DNA of 64,000 nt from Aeribacillus composti (GCF_007827555.1 NZ_VISS01000001.1:62001-126000), one strand, 5' to 3'. Shown: positions 1 to 10,932, counted from the stretch's first letter. Notes: generated from the letters alone by a model not told the origin. Numbers and translations: made by a program.

Positions 1-763
1 AGCCGACTTTTCCGTCAATCACAATAATTTTACGATGATTGCGAAAGTTAATATTGTTAGACAAAAACGGAAGCTTTACAGGTAAAAATGGAACCATTTC
101 CACCCCGGCATCAAGAAGCTCCTTCCTGTATTTTTTGGACAGCTTCCAGCTGCCGACTGCATCGTATAAAAATCGAACCTCTACACCGTTTTTCGCTTTT
201 TCGATCAACAGCTTTTTTAATTTTTGCCCAATTACATCATGCCGAACAATATAGTATTCAAGATGAATATGATCTTCCGCCTTTTGAAGCTCTCGAAAAA
301 TATGGTCAAATGTTTCAATGCCGTTCGTCAGCACCTTTGTATTTGTCCGAAAAGAAATCGGACTGCGGCCAAGCTTATGGGCGAGCTTAAATAAAAGGCG
401 CTGGTGATTTCTCATGAATTTAATTTTATCTTCATAAGTATGAAAGCTGGTTTCAAATTTGGCATAAGCTTGCTCATCTATTAAAGCTTTTTTCTTAAAT
501 AGACGATGCTTCCGGACATTTCTTCCAAAAAATATATAAAAGAAGAAGCCTATTAATGGAAATCCTCCTAAAACAACAAGCCAAGTAAGCGTTTGAGTTG
601 GGTGGCGGTTTTCCAAGAAAATAACAAAACCGATAAAAATGATGGATAACGTGAACAAAATGGAAACGGCTCCTAAAAACCATTCCTCCCAGATGTTCTT
701 TGTTAAATATAAGATGACGGCTAGACCAATGGCAAAAACGATTACTTGCAGAAATTTTCTCAT
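1..763 (-). CDS. cls: Cardiolipin synthase, N-terminal part (cut by window edge)
   Basis: Membrane enzyme joining two phosphatidylglycerols into cardiolipin. Reading the minus strand from the ATG at 763, which follows a GGAGGAAGC ribosome binding site, gives an uninterrupted frame to the window edge. Two hydrophobic helices lie in about the first 60 residues, ending in FYIFFGRN, as in the Cls family. The first HKD phospholipase-D motif (NHRKIIVIDG) is at about residues 240-250. The second HKD motif and C-terminus lie outside the window. In B. subtilis coiA follows mecA, so cls here is a difference from that order. Confidence 0.9.
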   Translation of the reverse strand, partial: MRKFLQVIVFAIGLAVILYLTKNIWEEWFLGAVSILFTLSIIFIGFVIFLENRHPTQTLTWLVVLGGFPLIGFFFYIFFGRNVRKHRLFKKKALIDEQAYAKFETSFHTYEDKIKFMRNHQRLLFKLAHKLGRSPISFRTNTKVLTNGIETFDHIFRELQKAEDHIHLEYYIVRHDVIGQKLKKLLIEKAKNGVEVRFLYDAVGSWKLSKKYRKELLDAGVEMVPFLPVKLPFLSNNINFRNHRKIIVIDGKVG

Positions 764-846
764 AAGCTTCCTCCAGGCAATCGATATTTCTTATCTCTCG
801 ATTTGGACATATCTCATTTGATCTGAGATATTAAGCGTTCCTTAAG

Positions 847-878
847 TAAAAAAGACCGATTTCGAACATGAAATCGGC
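847..878 (-). terminator. Terminator behind mecA
   Basis: A stem of CCGATTT and AAATCGG around an 8-nt loop (856-862 with 871-877) is followed on the minus strand by a T run. It lies just past the mecA stop. Confidence 0.7.
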
Positions 879-881
879 AAT

Positions 882-1544
882 TTAAGAAAAGTGCGTTTCG
901 ATTTGTTCCAAGGCATTGTCCTTCATAATCAGCTTTCCGTATTCTTCAAGACGGTGAATTGTCATCCTTGATTCCTGGCCGTATTCAAGCATAATGCTGA
1001 GCAAATTTTCAATTTGTTCATCGTCTTTATCCGAAAATTCAACGAATAAATAATATTTTTGTTCAAATACATATAAGCTATTCAAAAATCCGTCCAAACG
1101 ATGGGATGCTAACGAAATAACGTCTTCAAAGTCCTGAAACTTTATGACAAATTGCAATTGCGCCGTTTCATCTTTCTCATCTGAGGCAGATCGTTCAGAC
1201 ATATTAAAATGTTTGTCCAACAAAGATTCTATATTTTCATCAACCGGGATTTCCCTAAATTTTTCATCGACTACCGGAAGCTCCAGCTTTTGTCCGTCTT
1301 TTGACAGCTGAGCTTTTGTAACAATGACTTCAAGCCCTTTGTCATTAGCATGAACTTGAATCCATAACGGTCCTTCAAGCGGAAAGTCTTCTTCATCATT
1401 AATTTCATCCATCATTTCCCAAAACAGCTCTTCGCTTCTTTCTCTGTTATACCAGATTTCTTCCCGGTCAAATCCTCGTTCCTCTATGTCAACATATGAA
1501 ATATAAAATTTTACTGTGTTTTCATTAATGCGTTCGATTTCCAT
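882..1544 (-). CDS. mecA: Adapter protein MecA
   Basis: Adapter that hands ComK (and, with ClpC, other unfolded substrates) to the ClpCP protease, holding competence off. The 220 residues match the family length. An N-terminal substrate-binding half (MEIERINENTVKFYISYVD) leads through a variable acidic linker near residue 120 to a C-terminal ClpC-binding half with the F-x-F-E-D-V and LYVFEQKYYLFVEF segments typical of MecA. It starts at an ATG behind GAAGGGAAGG. It sits near spx, as in B. subtilis; Spx is degraded by ClpXP and MecA belongs to the ClpC branch. Confidence 0.95.
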   Translation of the reverse strand: MEIERINENTVKFYISYVDIEERGFDREEIWYNRERSEELFWEMMDEINDEEDFPLEGPLWIQVHANDKGLEVIVTKAQLSKDGQKLELPVVDEKFREIPVDENIESLLDKHFNMSERSASDEKDETAQLQFVIKFQDFEDVISLASHRLDGFLNSLYVFEQKYYLFVEFSDKDDEQIENLLSIMLEYGQESRMTIHRLEEYGKLIMKDNALEQIETHFS

Positions 1545-1812
1545 TTGAACAACCTTCCCTTCTTTTTAAAATTTTTGGAAGGGACAATAAACCCCCGAAT
1601 TCGTTGCACTTTTCCTTCCTAATTTAAAATTTCCAAATTTTCATCGCGAGCACCAAGTTGTTCAATTCTAATTCTATTGTATGATAAATCACTTCATAAA
1701 GAAATAAAAAAAGCCTTGATTTTGAAAAAAACCGTTATTTACCTATTAACGCATAAAATACTTCGTTTTTCATATATATTGTACGAGCCATAATTTGAAA
1801 AGAGGTTGACTG

Positions 1813-2469
1813 ATGGATGAACAATTTTTCACATCTTTATTCCTTATCATTGGCATTGACCTCATATTAGGAGGAGATAATGCCATTGTCATTGCGCTGG
1901 CATGCCGCAATTTGCCGGAAAATCAACGAAGGAAAGGTATTTTATTTGGAACAATGCTCGCGATACTCAGCCGAATTTTGTTAACGGTACTGGCTGTCCA
2001 TTTATTGAACATTCCTTTTTTACAGTTTTTTGGCGGATTATTTTTAATGTATATTGCCTTTTTATTATTGACAGGAAATGAAGGTGAGCATACTTCCGTG
2101 AAAAGCCACCGCTCATTGTGGAAAGCCATCCAAACGATTGTTTTGGCTGACCTTTTTATGGGATTTGACAATGTCATTGCGGTTGCTGGAGCAGCTGGAG
2201 GAAATATCTTTCTTGTCATAACAGGTCTTCTTATATCCATTCCGATCATTATTTGGGGAAGCAGATTTATCATGTCTGGCATGTCCCGATTTCCTTTGCT
2301 CATTTACGGGGGCGGAGGAATATTAGCTTATACAGCAGGTAAAATGATGGCAACGGATGAAAAAATGACCCCTCTGTTGAAAACTGAAGCTGTTGCACAA
2401 ACTCTCCCTTATTTCACAGCTTGTCTCATCCTTTTCTTTGCCCTTTTTTACAACATAACAAAAAAATAA
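1813..2469 (+). CDS. yjbE: TerC-family integral membrane protein YjbE
   Basis: Polytopic membrane protein of the TerC/Alx family, some members of which export Mn2+ during protein secretion. It has 218 residues and about seven hydrophobic segments. The two family signatures are visible: DLILGGDNAIVIALA near residue 15 and DLFMGFDNVIAVAGAAGG near residue 115, whose acidic and Asn residues inside membrane helices are thought to bind the metal. It is convergent with spx, as expected for yjbE. No yybP-ykoY (Mn) riboswitch was recognised in the 250 nt upstream. Confidence 0.85.
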   Translation: MDEQFFTSLFLIIGIDLILGGDNAIVIALACRNLPENQRRKGILFGTMLAILSRILLTVLAVHLLNIPFLQFFGGLFLMYIAFLLLTGNEGEHTSVKSHRSLWKAIQTIVLADLFMGFDNVIAVAGAAGGNIFLVITGLLISIPIIIWGSRFIMSGMSRFPLLIYGGGGILAYTAGKMMATDEKMTPLLKTEAVAQTLPYFTACLILFFALFYNITKK

Positions 2470-2471
2470 CA

Positions 2472-2510
2472 GCCTTCCGCAATCTATTTTGCTTTGCGTA
2501 CGGAAGGCGT
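2472..2510. terminator. Bidirectional terminator between yjbE and spx
   Basis: The perfect arms GCCTTCCG and CGGAAGGC flank an imperfect inner stem. T-rich tracts lie on both sides, so it can serve the two convergent genes. Confidence 0.75.
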
Positions 2511-2519
2511 CGATCCCTT

Positions 2520-2915
2520 TTAATTTGCCATTCTCTGAGCTTCTCTCAGCTGGTAGGTGCGAATTTTTCTTGGCAGAAAGCGTCGTATTTCATCCTCGTT
2601 ATAACCGACTTGAAGACGTTTTTCATCTATCAAAATCGGGCGGCGCAAAATTCCAGGGTTTTTCCGGATAATATCATACAGCTCCTGAAGAGGAAGCGAT
2701 TCGACATCAACCTTCAATTTTTGAAAAACCTTTGAACGAGTGGAAATAATTTCATCTGTTCCGTCTTCTGTCATACGAAGAATTTCTTTAATTTCTTCGA
2801 TCGTTAACGGCTCGGAAAAAATGTTCCGCTCTCTATATTCAATTTGATGCTTTTCTAACCAAGATTTTGCTTTTCTACAAGATGTGCAGCTCGGAGATGT
2901 ATACAATATTACCAT
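2520..2915 (-). CDS. spx: Global redox regulator Spx
   Basis: ArsC-fold regulator that binds the RNA polymerase alpha C-terminal domain and redirects transcription under thiol stress. From the ATG at 2915 it is 131 residues, the standard length; the upstream GTG would crowd the AAAGGAG site. The CxxC redox switch is C10-T-S-C13 in [13 protein letters not shown]. The region [19 protein letters not shown] and the tail [18 protein letters not shown] are near-identical to B. subtilis Spx from memory, and the ClpXP-recognised C-terminus (RMAN) is present. Confidence 0.97.
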   Translation of the reverse strand: MVILYTSPSCTSCRKAKSWLEKHQIEYRERNIFSEPLTIEEIKEILRMTEDGTDEIISTRSKVFQKLKVDVESLPLQELYDIIRKNPGILRRPILIDEKRLQVGYNEDEIRRFLPRKIRTYQLREAQRMAN

Positions 2916-3250
2916 GCCAATCACTCTCCTTTTCGTGAAAAATATAGGTGTATATATAAAAACTATGCCAATCTCACATTAAAATAAATTTAAAAAAGTA
3001 ATTTGTATTGATTATTATACTATAAAAAAGCAACTTCGCCTATATGTTTTTATTTCTCAAATTATAACAAAAGTGTTACAACCGGTGAATGATGATCATT
3101 TTCAAGGTCATATTCTCAATTAACACCACTTTCCTTTCTTTACTTTTCCCCTTTTTCGGCTCGATCAAACTTCAAAAAGGAAATTTTTTCAGAAAGACGC
3201 AGAGAAGTTGCAAAGAATAAACTATTTTTTTATAATCATCTGTAAGTGAA
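2916..3250. other. AT-rich spacer between spx and the trpS leader
   Basis: No credible gene is visible. The segment holds the spx promoter region on the minus strand and the trpS promoter on the plus strand; individual elements could not be assigned with confidence. Confidence 0.5.
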
Positions 3251-3254
3251 TACA

Positions 3255-3492
3255 TAGGCGATGAGAAAGAGAAGTACATGCCGAAAACAGTTTTCAGAGA
3301 GTTTGTGGCTGGTGGAAACAAACACTGTCCGGTATGGAAATGGACTTTTGAGCTCTCAGCTGAAATCAGTAAGCTGCGGCGTTTTTGTCTTGCGTTAAAA
3401 GACGAAAAGTGATTTCACATGAATGTTTGTGAAATAATTAGGGTGGCACCGCGGTCCATTCGTCCCTATACGGACGGATGGGCTTTTTTATA
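3255..3492 (+). promoter_or_regulatory. T-box leader of trpS (tRNA-Trp sensing)
   Basis: The conserved T-box sequence AGGGTGGCACCGCGG is at 3440-3454. It is followed by a terminator whose stem pairs the CGTCC and GGACG arms and ends in TTTTTT. Stem I is upstream. A TGG Trp specifier is plausible at 3341-3343 (or 3335-3337). Uncharged tRNA-Trp would pair with the specifier and with TGGC in the T-box bulge and favour the antiterminator, switching on trpS. Confidence 0.93.
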
Positions 3493-3495
3493 TAA

Positions 3496-4509
<1,014 letters not shown>

Positions 4510-4589
4510 AAGCGCTAGCGAACGAATGACGATTGATGATGGAGCTGATTAAACAAAACAAATATACTAGCTTAAAAAAATATGTTCGA

Positions 4590-4621
4590 TAAAAAGAGGG
4601 CGGCTGATATAGTGCCCTCTT
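4590..4621. terminator. Terminator between trpS and yjbA
   Basis: A GAGGGC/GCCCTC stem with a 12-nt loop. The minus strand has a T run directly after it, fitting yjbA; it may also stop trpS readthrough. Confidence 0.65.
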
Positions 4622-4623
4622 CC

Positions 4624-5376
4624 TTAATTTACTTTCGGTTCTTGCTCCATTTCCCAAAGCTTTTCAAAGAAAGGCTGCCCTTTTATTAATCGTTCGCATA
4701 ATTGTTCATGCTTTTGGGACCATCCGACAATCGCTTCTTCATAAAGCATAGTCCAAATTTCCTCAAAACCGAGTGATTGAATTTGACCATACATGTACGG
4801 ATTCCATTCCGTATACCAATATTTCATTTCCGCCGTATTTTTTGTTGATTGCAATTGATCAAGAGCCATAAACAAAAGCTGTTTCAGCTGTCTTTCTTTG
4901 CGGGTTAATCCGTGCATATATTCAGGTGCAAGGGATAAAAGATGATAATCTTTTTTGTCTTTGTCATTTGTTTGTGAGAACTCGTATGATTCCGGCTCTA
5001 AATCCTTCACCATGTCATATACAAGCTGCTCTTGTCTTGGGATAAGCCGGCTTTTGCGAATTGGCGTCGTATATCCGATCGTATCTACTGCTAAAATGCC
5101 GTTGCCGTCCGTAACAACAAAGCAATAATCTAGCTGAATTCTCTCATGGTTTTTCCGGGCGTACGCCTTCTGGTAAACATCCTTTAAAAGTTTTTCAGGC
5201 AGTTCTTTTAAGTCATTTTCAATATAATCATAAAGTTCTTTACTCACTTTAATCAGCGGTACTTGGTCTAACAGTTCAACCTTATCATCCTTTCTCCATT
5301 CATGAAAATGACAAACATTATAACCATTTTCTTCTCCTTCAAACCAGTTTACCCAAACATCGTACAAATTCAGCAT
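4624..5376 (-). CDS. yjbA: UPF0736 family protein YjbA
   Basis: Conserved protein of unknown function restricted to Bacilli. From the ATG at 5376, behind a strong AAGGGGG site, it has 250 residues and begins [20 protein letters not shown], the conserved N-terminus of the family as I remember it. It is soluble and rich in Glu, Lys and aromatic residues, with no signal peptide or membrane segment. Longer upstream starts are possible but have no better ribosome binding site. Its place between trpS and the app locus is conserved. Confidence 0.85.
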   Translation of the reverse strand: MLNLYDVWVNWFEGEENGYNVCHFHEWRKDDKVELLDQVPLIKVSKELYDYIENDLKELPEKLLKDVYQKAYARKNHERIQLDYCFVVTDGNGILAVDTIGYTTPIRKSRLIPRQEQLVYDMVKDLEPESYEFSQTNDKDKKDYHLLSLAPEYMHGLTRKERQLKQLLFMALDQLQSTKNTAEMKYWYTEWNPYMYGQIQSLGFEEIWTMLYEEAIVGWSQKHEQLCERLIKGQPFFEKLWEMEQEPKVN

Positions 5377-5512
5377 AATTAGCCCCCTTACTACAAGACT
5401 GTTTGTCATCATTATGGTCAGTGGAGAAGGTTTTTATTCCAAATTTTTCATTGCCCAAAAAACTTTTCATCATTACGTATTCCACTTTTGATCAATGCGG
5501 ATTTCAGGCCTG

Positions 5513-7165
5513 TCAGCTTTCAGAAAAGGACCATTCATGCACTTTATAAAAGTAATTTTTCGGATGAAAAATATAGCCGTTTAACCGTTCAGGCAACGCC
5601 CGAAATTCCTTCGGATAGTATAAAACTGTATATGGCTGTTCATCCTCGATAATTTGAAATATCTCCTTGTAAATTTGTTTTCGTTCGCTTTCGTCCATTA
5701 TTTTTCTAGATTTAGACAACAGCAGGTCGGCCTGTTCGTTTTCCCACCAAACAAAGTTCAATCCATATTCTCTCTGACTGGAATGGAAAATATCAAAATG
5801 ATTCGGAAATTTAGATAACGACCATTCTAAAATCAACGCATCGTAATCCCAATTCGGCGGTGAAATTTGCTTAATTAAATCTTCCCATTCCCAAAACTCC
5901 GTTTTCACGTCAATTCCGATCTCTTTCAATTGTTTTTGCACGAGCAACGCAACTTTTTCGCGAACAACATTTCCTTTGTTCGTTTTTAACGTAAACGAGA
6001 AATCTTTTCCTTCTCGATCCAGTATGCCGTCCCTGTCCGTATCTTCCCATCCCGCTTCTTTCAGCAGCTTTTTTGCTTCTCTCCGGTTATACTTTAATGT
6101 TTGAATTTCGTCGGTAAAAATAGAAGCAATAGGCGTTTCTGGAATATGTGCTTCCTTTCCTTGTCTGTGCAAAATCTTGCGAACGATAGCTTTGCGGTTG
6201 ATCGCCATCGTCAAGGCTTGCCTTACTTTTTTATCTTGAAAAAGTTCGTTTTTTTCATTCCAGCCGATAAACACATAAGAATGGGAAATGTTCGATTGAA
6301 CGTCCAATCCTCTTAACCTTTTTATTTTTTTTACATTGGTTAGTTCTATTTCAGGGGCGTAATGAACCTCGCCGTTTTTCAGCTGTTCGTAAAGAGCTTC
6401 CTGGTTATGAACAATTTTATACTTGATTGATTTGATTCGAGGCTTCCCTAAAAAATAATGTTCATTTGCGGCCAGCTCTACGAATCCATTCTTTTCCCAT
6501 TTTACGAACCGAAAAGGCCCAGTGCCCACAGGCTGTGATGTATTAAACTTATGCTCCTTTAATTTTGCAACCTGTACATTTTTCAACAAATGCTTCGGCA
6601 ATATGCCGTATGATAATGTGACTGGAAGAAAGGAGGCGTCTTTTTCTCTTAAACGGAATTTCACTGTATACTTATCAAGCTTTTCAATGCTTTCAATCAT
6701 TTCAAAGTCTGAACTTCTTTCGCCATTATAATCAGGGCTTAAAGGAATGCTGTAAGTAAAAACAACATCATCCGCCGTTAATTCTTTTCCGTCATGAAAT
6801 TTGACCCCGCGCCGAATAGTGACCGTATATTCAAGTCCATTCTCAGATTGCTGAATCTTTTCAGCCAGATGCGGTTTCGGTCGCAGCTGCTCATCAACTG
6901 TCACCAGTCCATCAAAAAGCATCCCTTCTAACTGCGAGCTTGATTCATCTAGAGAATACAAAGGATTAAAAAGCTGCGGCGATTCAGTTGAACCGATTAT
7001 AAATGTTTCCGGAACAATCAGCGGATCGAGCTCTTCCTCCTTTATCTCCTTAACCGTTGGTTGCGGCTTTCTATTATAATCCAGACTTGAGCAGCCATGT
7101 ATAAGCAATAAAAACAAGAGAATCGATATATACAGCCATGGTCGTTTTAATCGTGCCAAATCCAT
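5513..7165 (-). CDS. appA: AppA-like oligopeptide-binding lipoprotein
   Basis: Extracellular substrate-binding lipoprotein of the OppA/DppA (SBP family 5) type, 550 residues. A signal peptide ends in the lipobox L-I-H-G-C near residue 25. The family core is visible as ADDVVFTYSIPLSPDYNG, then TGPFRFVKWEKNGFVEL and QALTMAINRKAIVRKILH. B. subtilis has the whole appDFABC transporter between yjaZ and yjbA. Here only the binding protein remains, so it must share another permease or act as a peptide sensor. The frame is intact. Confidence 0.88.
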   Translation of the reverse strand: MDLARLKRPWLYISILLFLLLIHGCSSLDYNRKPQPTVKEIKEEELDPLIVPETFIIGSTESPQLFNPLYSLDESSSQLEGMLFDGLVTVDEQLRPKPHLAEKIQQSENGLEYTVTIRRGVKFHDGKELTADDVVFTYSIPLSPDYNGERSSDFEMIESIEKLDKYTVKFRLREKDASFLPVTLSYGILPKHLLKNVQVAKLKEHKFNTSQPVGTGPFRFVKWEKNGFVELAANEHYFLGKPRIKSIKYKIVHNQEALYEQLKNGEVHYAPEIELTNVKKIKRLRGLDVQSNISHSYVFIGWNEKNELFQDKKVRQALTMAINRKAIVRKILHRQGKEAHIPETPIASIFTDEIQTLKYNRREAKKLLKEAGWEDTDRDGILDREGKDFSFTLKTNKGNVVREKVALLVQKQLKEIGIDVKTEFWEWEDLIKQISPPNWDYDALILEWSLSKFPNHFDIFHSSQREYGLNFVWWENEQADLLLSKSRKIMDESERKQIYKEIFQIIEDEQPYTVLYYPKEFRALPERLNGYIFHPKNYFYKVHEWSFSES

Positions 7166-7238
7166 TCCCCCATCATTGGAAGTTTCGTTCTATTTTTTAT
7201 TCATATTCACAGTCTGTCCAAATTATTAATAAATATAG

Positions 7239-7266
7239 AAACAAAGGAGCCTATTCCTTTGTTTCA
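7239..7266 (-). terminator. Hairpin at the end of yjaZ
   Basis: The arms GAAACAAAGGA and TCCTTTGTTTC overlap the yjaZ stop codon and are followed on the minus strand by an AT-rich tract. It is a possible terminator ahead of appA. Confidence 0.4.
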
Positions 7267-8030
7267 TAGCTTTCTACGAATTGTTCGGCAGGCAAATAAA
7301 AGCTTTCTTTTGTTGAAAACGGTTTTTGTTTATAAAACGTTTGTACGATATCATATCCAATTGCGTATCCAAGCATGGTCGGATAAAAGCCTTTTCCGAA
7401 CAAAAGCTGATCGAATAACGGATGGTCCCATTTTATGTCTTGATTCGGAACAATTAAATTTTTCCACCAGCTGTATAGTTGTCTCTTCGAATATTTTTTC
7501 ACCCAATTTGTTACATGCTGCTCACCTATCGTTCTGTAAACCGTATGCTCCGCCAAACCTTCCAAAATAATCGCATCAAGAAGCGTATAGTCTTTTTCGT
7601 GCTTCGGATTTTTCCTAAGCCTGCAAATATGATGATATTCGTGAATCAATAGCGCAATGAGCTCATCATTTTTTACATCCGGCGATAAAAATAAAAACAT
7701 TTTATCCTGAAAAGACAACCCCGAACGACCTTTAAAATCTCTCCCAAAAAAACTTTTTCGCTCTTCAACAGGAAAAATAAAAATAGGGACATCTGGACCG
7801 TTCCATCTTTTCTTTAACTTCAAAAAAATGTTATTTGCTTTTGTCCAAATATTCGAATCATCAGCCTTAACAAGCCAATGTTCATAGCCAGTTCGAAGCA
7901 TGCCGTATTGTGACAGGTAGTGATGGATTTCCTCCGCTTGTAAATGGTGAAAATATTTCTCTAGCTTTTCACAAAGCTCGATTGGATTCCGGCTTTCCTT
8001 CAACCAGTTTTTTGTGTCAATAACTCCCAA
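7251..8030 (-). CDS. yjaZ: Predicted zinc metalloprotease YjaZ (DUF2268)
   Basis: Conserved Bacilli protein of 259 residues. The zinc-protease helix is visible as LLIHEYHHICR at about residues 130-140 (HEXXH: H-E-Y-H-H). A downstream acidic helix LDAIILEGLAEH could supply the third zinc ligand, giving an HEXXH-plus-E arrangement. No signal peptide is seen, so it probably acts in the cytosol. The substrate is unknown. It lies downstream of fabF on the same strand, separated by a terminator, in its conserved B. subtilis position. Confidence 0.85.
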   Translation of the reverse strand: MGVIDTKNWLKESRNPIELCEKLEKYFHHLQAEEIHHYLSQYGMLRTGYEHWLVKADDSNIWTKANNIFLKLKKRWNGPDVPIFIFPVEERKSFFGRDFKGRSGLSFQDKMFLFLSPDVKNDELIALLIHEYHHICRLRKNPKHEKDYTLLDAIILEGLAEHTVYRTIGEQHVTNWVKKYSKRQLYSWWKNLIVPNQDIKWDHPLFDQLLFGKGFYPTMLGYAIGYDIVQTFYKQKPFSTKESFYLPAEQFVESYETKE

Positions 8031-8096
8031 ATCTTCGCACCTCCTTTTCTACACTATTCATTAGAAAAGAAAGATGTTTGAATTTTTTTTTAAAAA

Positions 8097-8136
8097 GAAA
8101 AACCGCTACTGCCTGTTTAGGCAATAACGGTTTCAT
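8097..8136 (-). terminator. Terminator of the fabH-fabF operon
   Basis: The arms AAACCG and CGGTTT enclose an inner GCCT/AGGC stem. On the minus strand this is followed by a TTTTTCTTTTT tract, a good intrinsic terminator. Confidence 0.8.
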
Positions 8137-8164
8137 ATAATCCTTAATTTCCTATAGGTTGACA

Positions 8165-9409
8165 TCAGGCTTCTTCAAATTTCTTGAAAACGAGCGTGGC
8201 GTTATGTCCTCCGAAACCAAGGGAATTGCTGAGCGCCGCCCGAACTGTTTTTTGTTTAGCCTGATTAACAGCATAATCCAAGTCACAGTCAGGATCAGGT
8301 GTTTCATAATTAATTGTCGGAGGAATTATATTTTCTTTCACTGCTAAAATGGTGAAAATAGCTTCAACTCCTCCTGCTGCTCCAAGGAGATGACCTGTCA
8401 TCGATTTTGTCGAGCTGACGGTTAATTGATAAGCATGGCTGCCAAAAACTTCTTTAATCGCCGATGTTTCAAATTTATCATTATATTCGGTGCTTGTTCC
8501 ATGGGCATTAATATAATCGATATCTTCCGGTTTTAAGCCGGCATCTTGAATTGCCATTTTCATTGCACGTGCTCCGCCTTCTCCGCCAGGAGCCGGTTGT
8601 GTAATGTGATAGGCATCACCTGTTGATCCATAGCCGACGATTTCTGCATAAATGTTTGCTCCTCGTTTTAAAGCATGTTCCAGCTCTTCAAGAACAAGTA
8701 TTCCTGCACCTTCTCCCATGACAAAGCCATCGCGGTTTTTGTCAAAAGGACGGCTAGCAGTTTTCGGATCAGGATTTGTCGACAACGCTTTTGCTGCACT
8801 GAAACCTGCAAAAGCCATCTTGGTCAGCGGCGCTTCTGTTCCGCCCGTAATCATCACATCGGCATCGCCACGTTGAATTACTTTAAAGGCATCGCCGATT
8901 GAATTTGATCCTGTTGCACAGGCAGTGACTGTACATGAATTTGGACCTTTCGCACCGATCGCTATGGACACCTGTCCGGCTGCCATATCAGGAATCATCA
9001 TCGGAACAAAGAAAGGACTTACACGTCTCGGACCTTTTTCCAGAAAAGTTTCGAATTGCTGTTCATACGTCTCCATTCCGCCTATGCCTGAACCGATCCA
9101 AACGCCTACCCGTTCACGGTTTTCATTATTTATTTTTAAACCTGAATCTTCAAGCGCCATCAACGAGGCGGCTAATGCAAATTGTGTGAAGCGGTCCATT
9201 TTCCTCGCTTCTTTCCGATCCATAAAATCTTCAGGTTTAAAATCGTTTATTTCGGCGGAAACTTTGACAGGAAATATGTCTTTATCGACTCTCGTCAATT
9301 CTCCAATGCCTGATACACCTTTCAAAGCATTTTCCCAGCTTGTTTTCGCATCCAATCCAATCGGTGTCACGGCACCGATGCCTGTTACAACTACTCTACG
9401 TTTTTCCAT
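8165..9409 (-). CDS. fabF: 3-oxoacyl-[acyl-carrier-protein] synthase II
   Basis: Condensing enzyme elongating acyl-ACP with malonyl-ACP in fatty acid synthesis. It has 414 residues, the family length. The nucleophile Cys is in [15 protein letters not shown] near residue 163. The two catalytic histidines are in [12 protein letters not shown] (about 303) and [14 protein letters not shown] (about 340), giving the Cys-His-His triad of KAS I/II. It lies 69 nt downstream of fabH and is probably cotranscribed under FapR control. Confidence 0.97.
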   Translation of the reverse strand: MEKRRVVVTGIGAVTPIGLDAKTSWENALKGVSGIGELTRVDKDIFPVKVSAEINDFKPEDFMDRKEARKMDRFTQFALAASLMALEDSGLKINNENRERVGVWIGSGIGGMETYEQQFETFLEKGPRRVSPFFVPMMIPDMAAGQVSIAIGAKGPNSCTVTACATGSNSIGDAFKVIQRGDADVMITGGTEAPLTKMAFAGFSAAKALSTNPDPKTASRPFDKNRDGFVMGEGAGILVLEELEHALKRGANIYAEIVGYGSTGDAYHITQPAPGGEGGARAMKMAIQDAGLKPEDIDYINAHGTSTEYNDKFETSAIKEVFGSHAYQLTVSSTKSMTGHLLGAAGGVEAIFTILAVKENIIPPTINYETPDPDCDLDYAVNQAKQKTVRAALSNSLGFGGHNATLVFKKFEEA

Positions 9410-9478
9410 ATCATTACACCTCGCCTTTTTCGGTTTGTATGACGGAAAAAAAGCATTTTTATTTTTGATTGAATGATT

Positions 9479-10411
9479 TTACTGTCCCCATCTTAATGCA
9501 ATGGCTCCCCATGTTAAACCTCCGCCGAAGCCGACCATCACAATAAGATCACCATCTTTTATTTTACCAGCTTTTACTTCTTCGTATAAAGAAATTGGTA
9601 TTGATGCTGCGGAAGTATTCCCGTACTTGTGAATCGTCTTGGACATTTTCTCCTCCGGCAATTCAAGCCGTTGTCTGGCGGCTTCCATAATGCGGATATT
9701 TGCTTGATGCGGAATGAGAAAGTCAACATCTTCTTTCGTTAATCCCGCTTTTTCCAGTACATTAATGCTTGATTCTCCCATCTGCCGCACAGCAAATTTA
9801 AATACTTCACGCCCGTTCATCACAATATGGCCTTTTTCATATAAATGCTTGCCGCCGCTTCCGTCCGCTCCTAGCTCAAATGAGAGAATCCCTCTGTCAT
9901 TACTTACCTCTCCTAAAACAACCGCCCCGGCACCATCCCCAAATAAAACACCTGTTGAACGGTCATTCCAATCCGTAATTTTCGAAAGCTTTTCGGCTCC
10001 AACGACAAGAATTTTTTTATAAGCTCCTGTTTGTATAAACTGCTCTGCCGTTGCCATCGCATAAATAAAACCTGAACATGCGGCGCTTATGTCCAAAGCA
10101 GCAGCCCGTTTTGCACCAAGTCTTTCCTGCAGAACACAGGCAACTGACGGAAAGGATTGATCAGGTGTTGCGGTCGCAACTATTATCATATCGATTTCTT
10201 CCGGGGAAATTTTTGCATCTTCAATGGCCTCTAATGCCGCTCTTGCGCCCAAATCCGATGTTTTCATATCATCTGAAGCAATTCTCCGCTCTTCAATGCC
10301 GGTTCTTGTTCGAATCCATTCATCAGACGTATCCATGATTTTTTCTAAATCATAGTTAGTCACAACTTTTTCCGGTATATAACGGCCTATCCCGATGATC
10401 CCAGCTCTCAT
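9479..10411 (-). CDS. fabH: 3-oxoacyl-[acyl-carrier-protein] synthase III
   Basis: Starts fatty acid synthesis by condensing a short acyl-CoA, often branched in Bacilli, with malonyl-ACP. The ATG at 10411, behind GAAGGAGATG, gives 310 residues ([20 protein letters not shown]). The Cys-His-Asn triad is visible: [11 protein letters not shown] near residue 112, [10 protein letters not shown] near 238 and [11 protein letters not shown] near 270. The ACP-docking arginine region follows. It is the first gene of a fabH-fabF operon. Confidence 0.97.
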   Translation of the reverse strand: MRAGIIGIGRYIPEKVVTNYDLEKIMDTSDEWIRTRTGIEERRIASDDMKTSDLGARAALEAIEDAKISPEEIDMIIVATATPDQSFPSVACVLQERLGAKRAAALDISAACSGFIYAMATAEQFIQTGAYKKILVVGAEKLSKITDWNDRSTGVLFGDGAGAVVLGEVSNDRGILSFELGADGSGGKHLYEKGHIVMNGREVFKFAVRQMGESSINVLEKAGLTKEDVDFLIPHQANIRIMEAARQRLELPEEKMSKTIHKYGNTSAASIPISLYEEVKAGKIKDGDLIVMVGFGGGLTWGAIALRWGQ

Positions 10412-10448
10412 CAAGAACATCTCCTTCACAAAAAATTATTATCAAATG

Positions 10449-10465
10449 TTATGACTTGGTACTAA
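10449..10465 (-). promoter_or_regulatory. Candidate FapR operator upstream of fabH
   Basis: The 17-bp minus-strand sequence TTAGTACCAAGTCATAA resembles the FapR palindrome TTAGTACCTAGTACTAA: the left arm is perfect and the right arm imperfect. It is about 38 nt upstream of the fabH start, where FapR with malonyl-CoA as effector would control fabHF. The match to consensus is from memory. Confidence 0.7.
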
Positions 10466-10624
10466 TTTTATATTATTTTTCTACTTATAGCAATATGCTT
10501 CATAACAGTTAACTACAGGTTTTCTTGTTTTTGACTGATAGATTGAGCTAATCGTCTATTACTTACTCAGTTTTGTTTCATAAAATAGGATGAAAAGGAA
10601 AAAAGAACGGAAGGTGAAACGGGA

Positions 10625-10897
10625 ATGAGTGATGAAAACGTAAACGAGCGGCAGGAAGATGAAAAAGAGAAAGCAGAAGCACCAGAACCCGATTTTTTTA
10701 CCCAATTTATGTTCGGCCGGCAGCTTCCGGTTCATTCTGAAAAAACTTCCGAAAAAAACGAGCAAAACGAGCAATCAGACTATCAAAAAATTTTTGAGCA
10801 AGTCGATGATATTGTGACAAAATTATCTGAGCTGAAGCCAATCATTAAAGAAATAAAGCCGTTCGTCAATCAAATTAAAAAACTATTTAAAAATTAA
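10625..10897 (+). CDS. Small acidic hypothetical protein
   Basis: A 90-residue soluble protein with a highly charged N-terminal third (NERQEDEKEKAEAPEPDFF). Its C-terminal half, YQKIFEQVDDIVTKLSELKP, runs into a short basic amphipathic stretch ending KKLFKN, suggesting a helical hairpin or coiled coil. I do not recognise the family. It occupies the position of B. subtilis yjzB, between med/comZ and fabH, but homology could not be judged. It is convergent with med and has a shared terminator. Confidence 0.65.
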   Translation: MSDENVNERQEDEKEKAEAPEPDFFTQFMFGRQLPVHSEKTSEKNEQNEQSDYQKIFEQVDDIVTKLSELKPIIKEIKPFVNQIKKLFKN

Positions 10898-10932
10898 GGG
10901 GATGAATTCAACCATCCCCCAAAATTTTTATT
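10898..10932. terminator. Convergent terminator after the small acidic gene and med
   Basis: A GGGGATG/CATCCCC hairpin is followed on the plus strand by AAAATTTTTATTT. Confidence 0.7.

Noticed and set aside
1560-1812. yybP-ykoY manganese riboswitch upstream of the TerC gene
   Set aside because: The conserved core motifs were not seen in this AT-rich leader.
8925-9476. 183-codon plus-strand frame over fabF
   Set aside because: Antisense to a fully conserved condensing enzyme; Ser/Pro-rich translation typical of a shadow frame.
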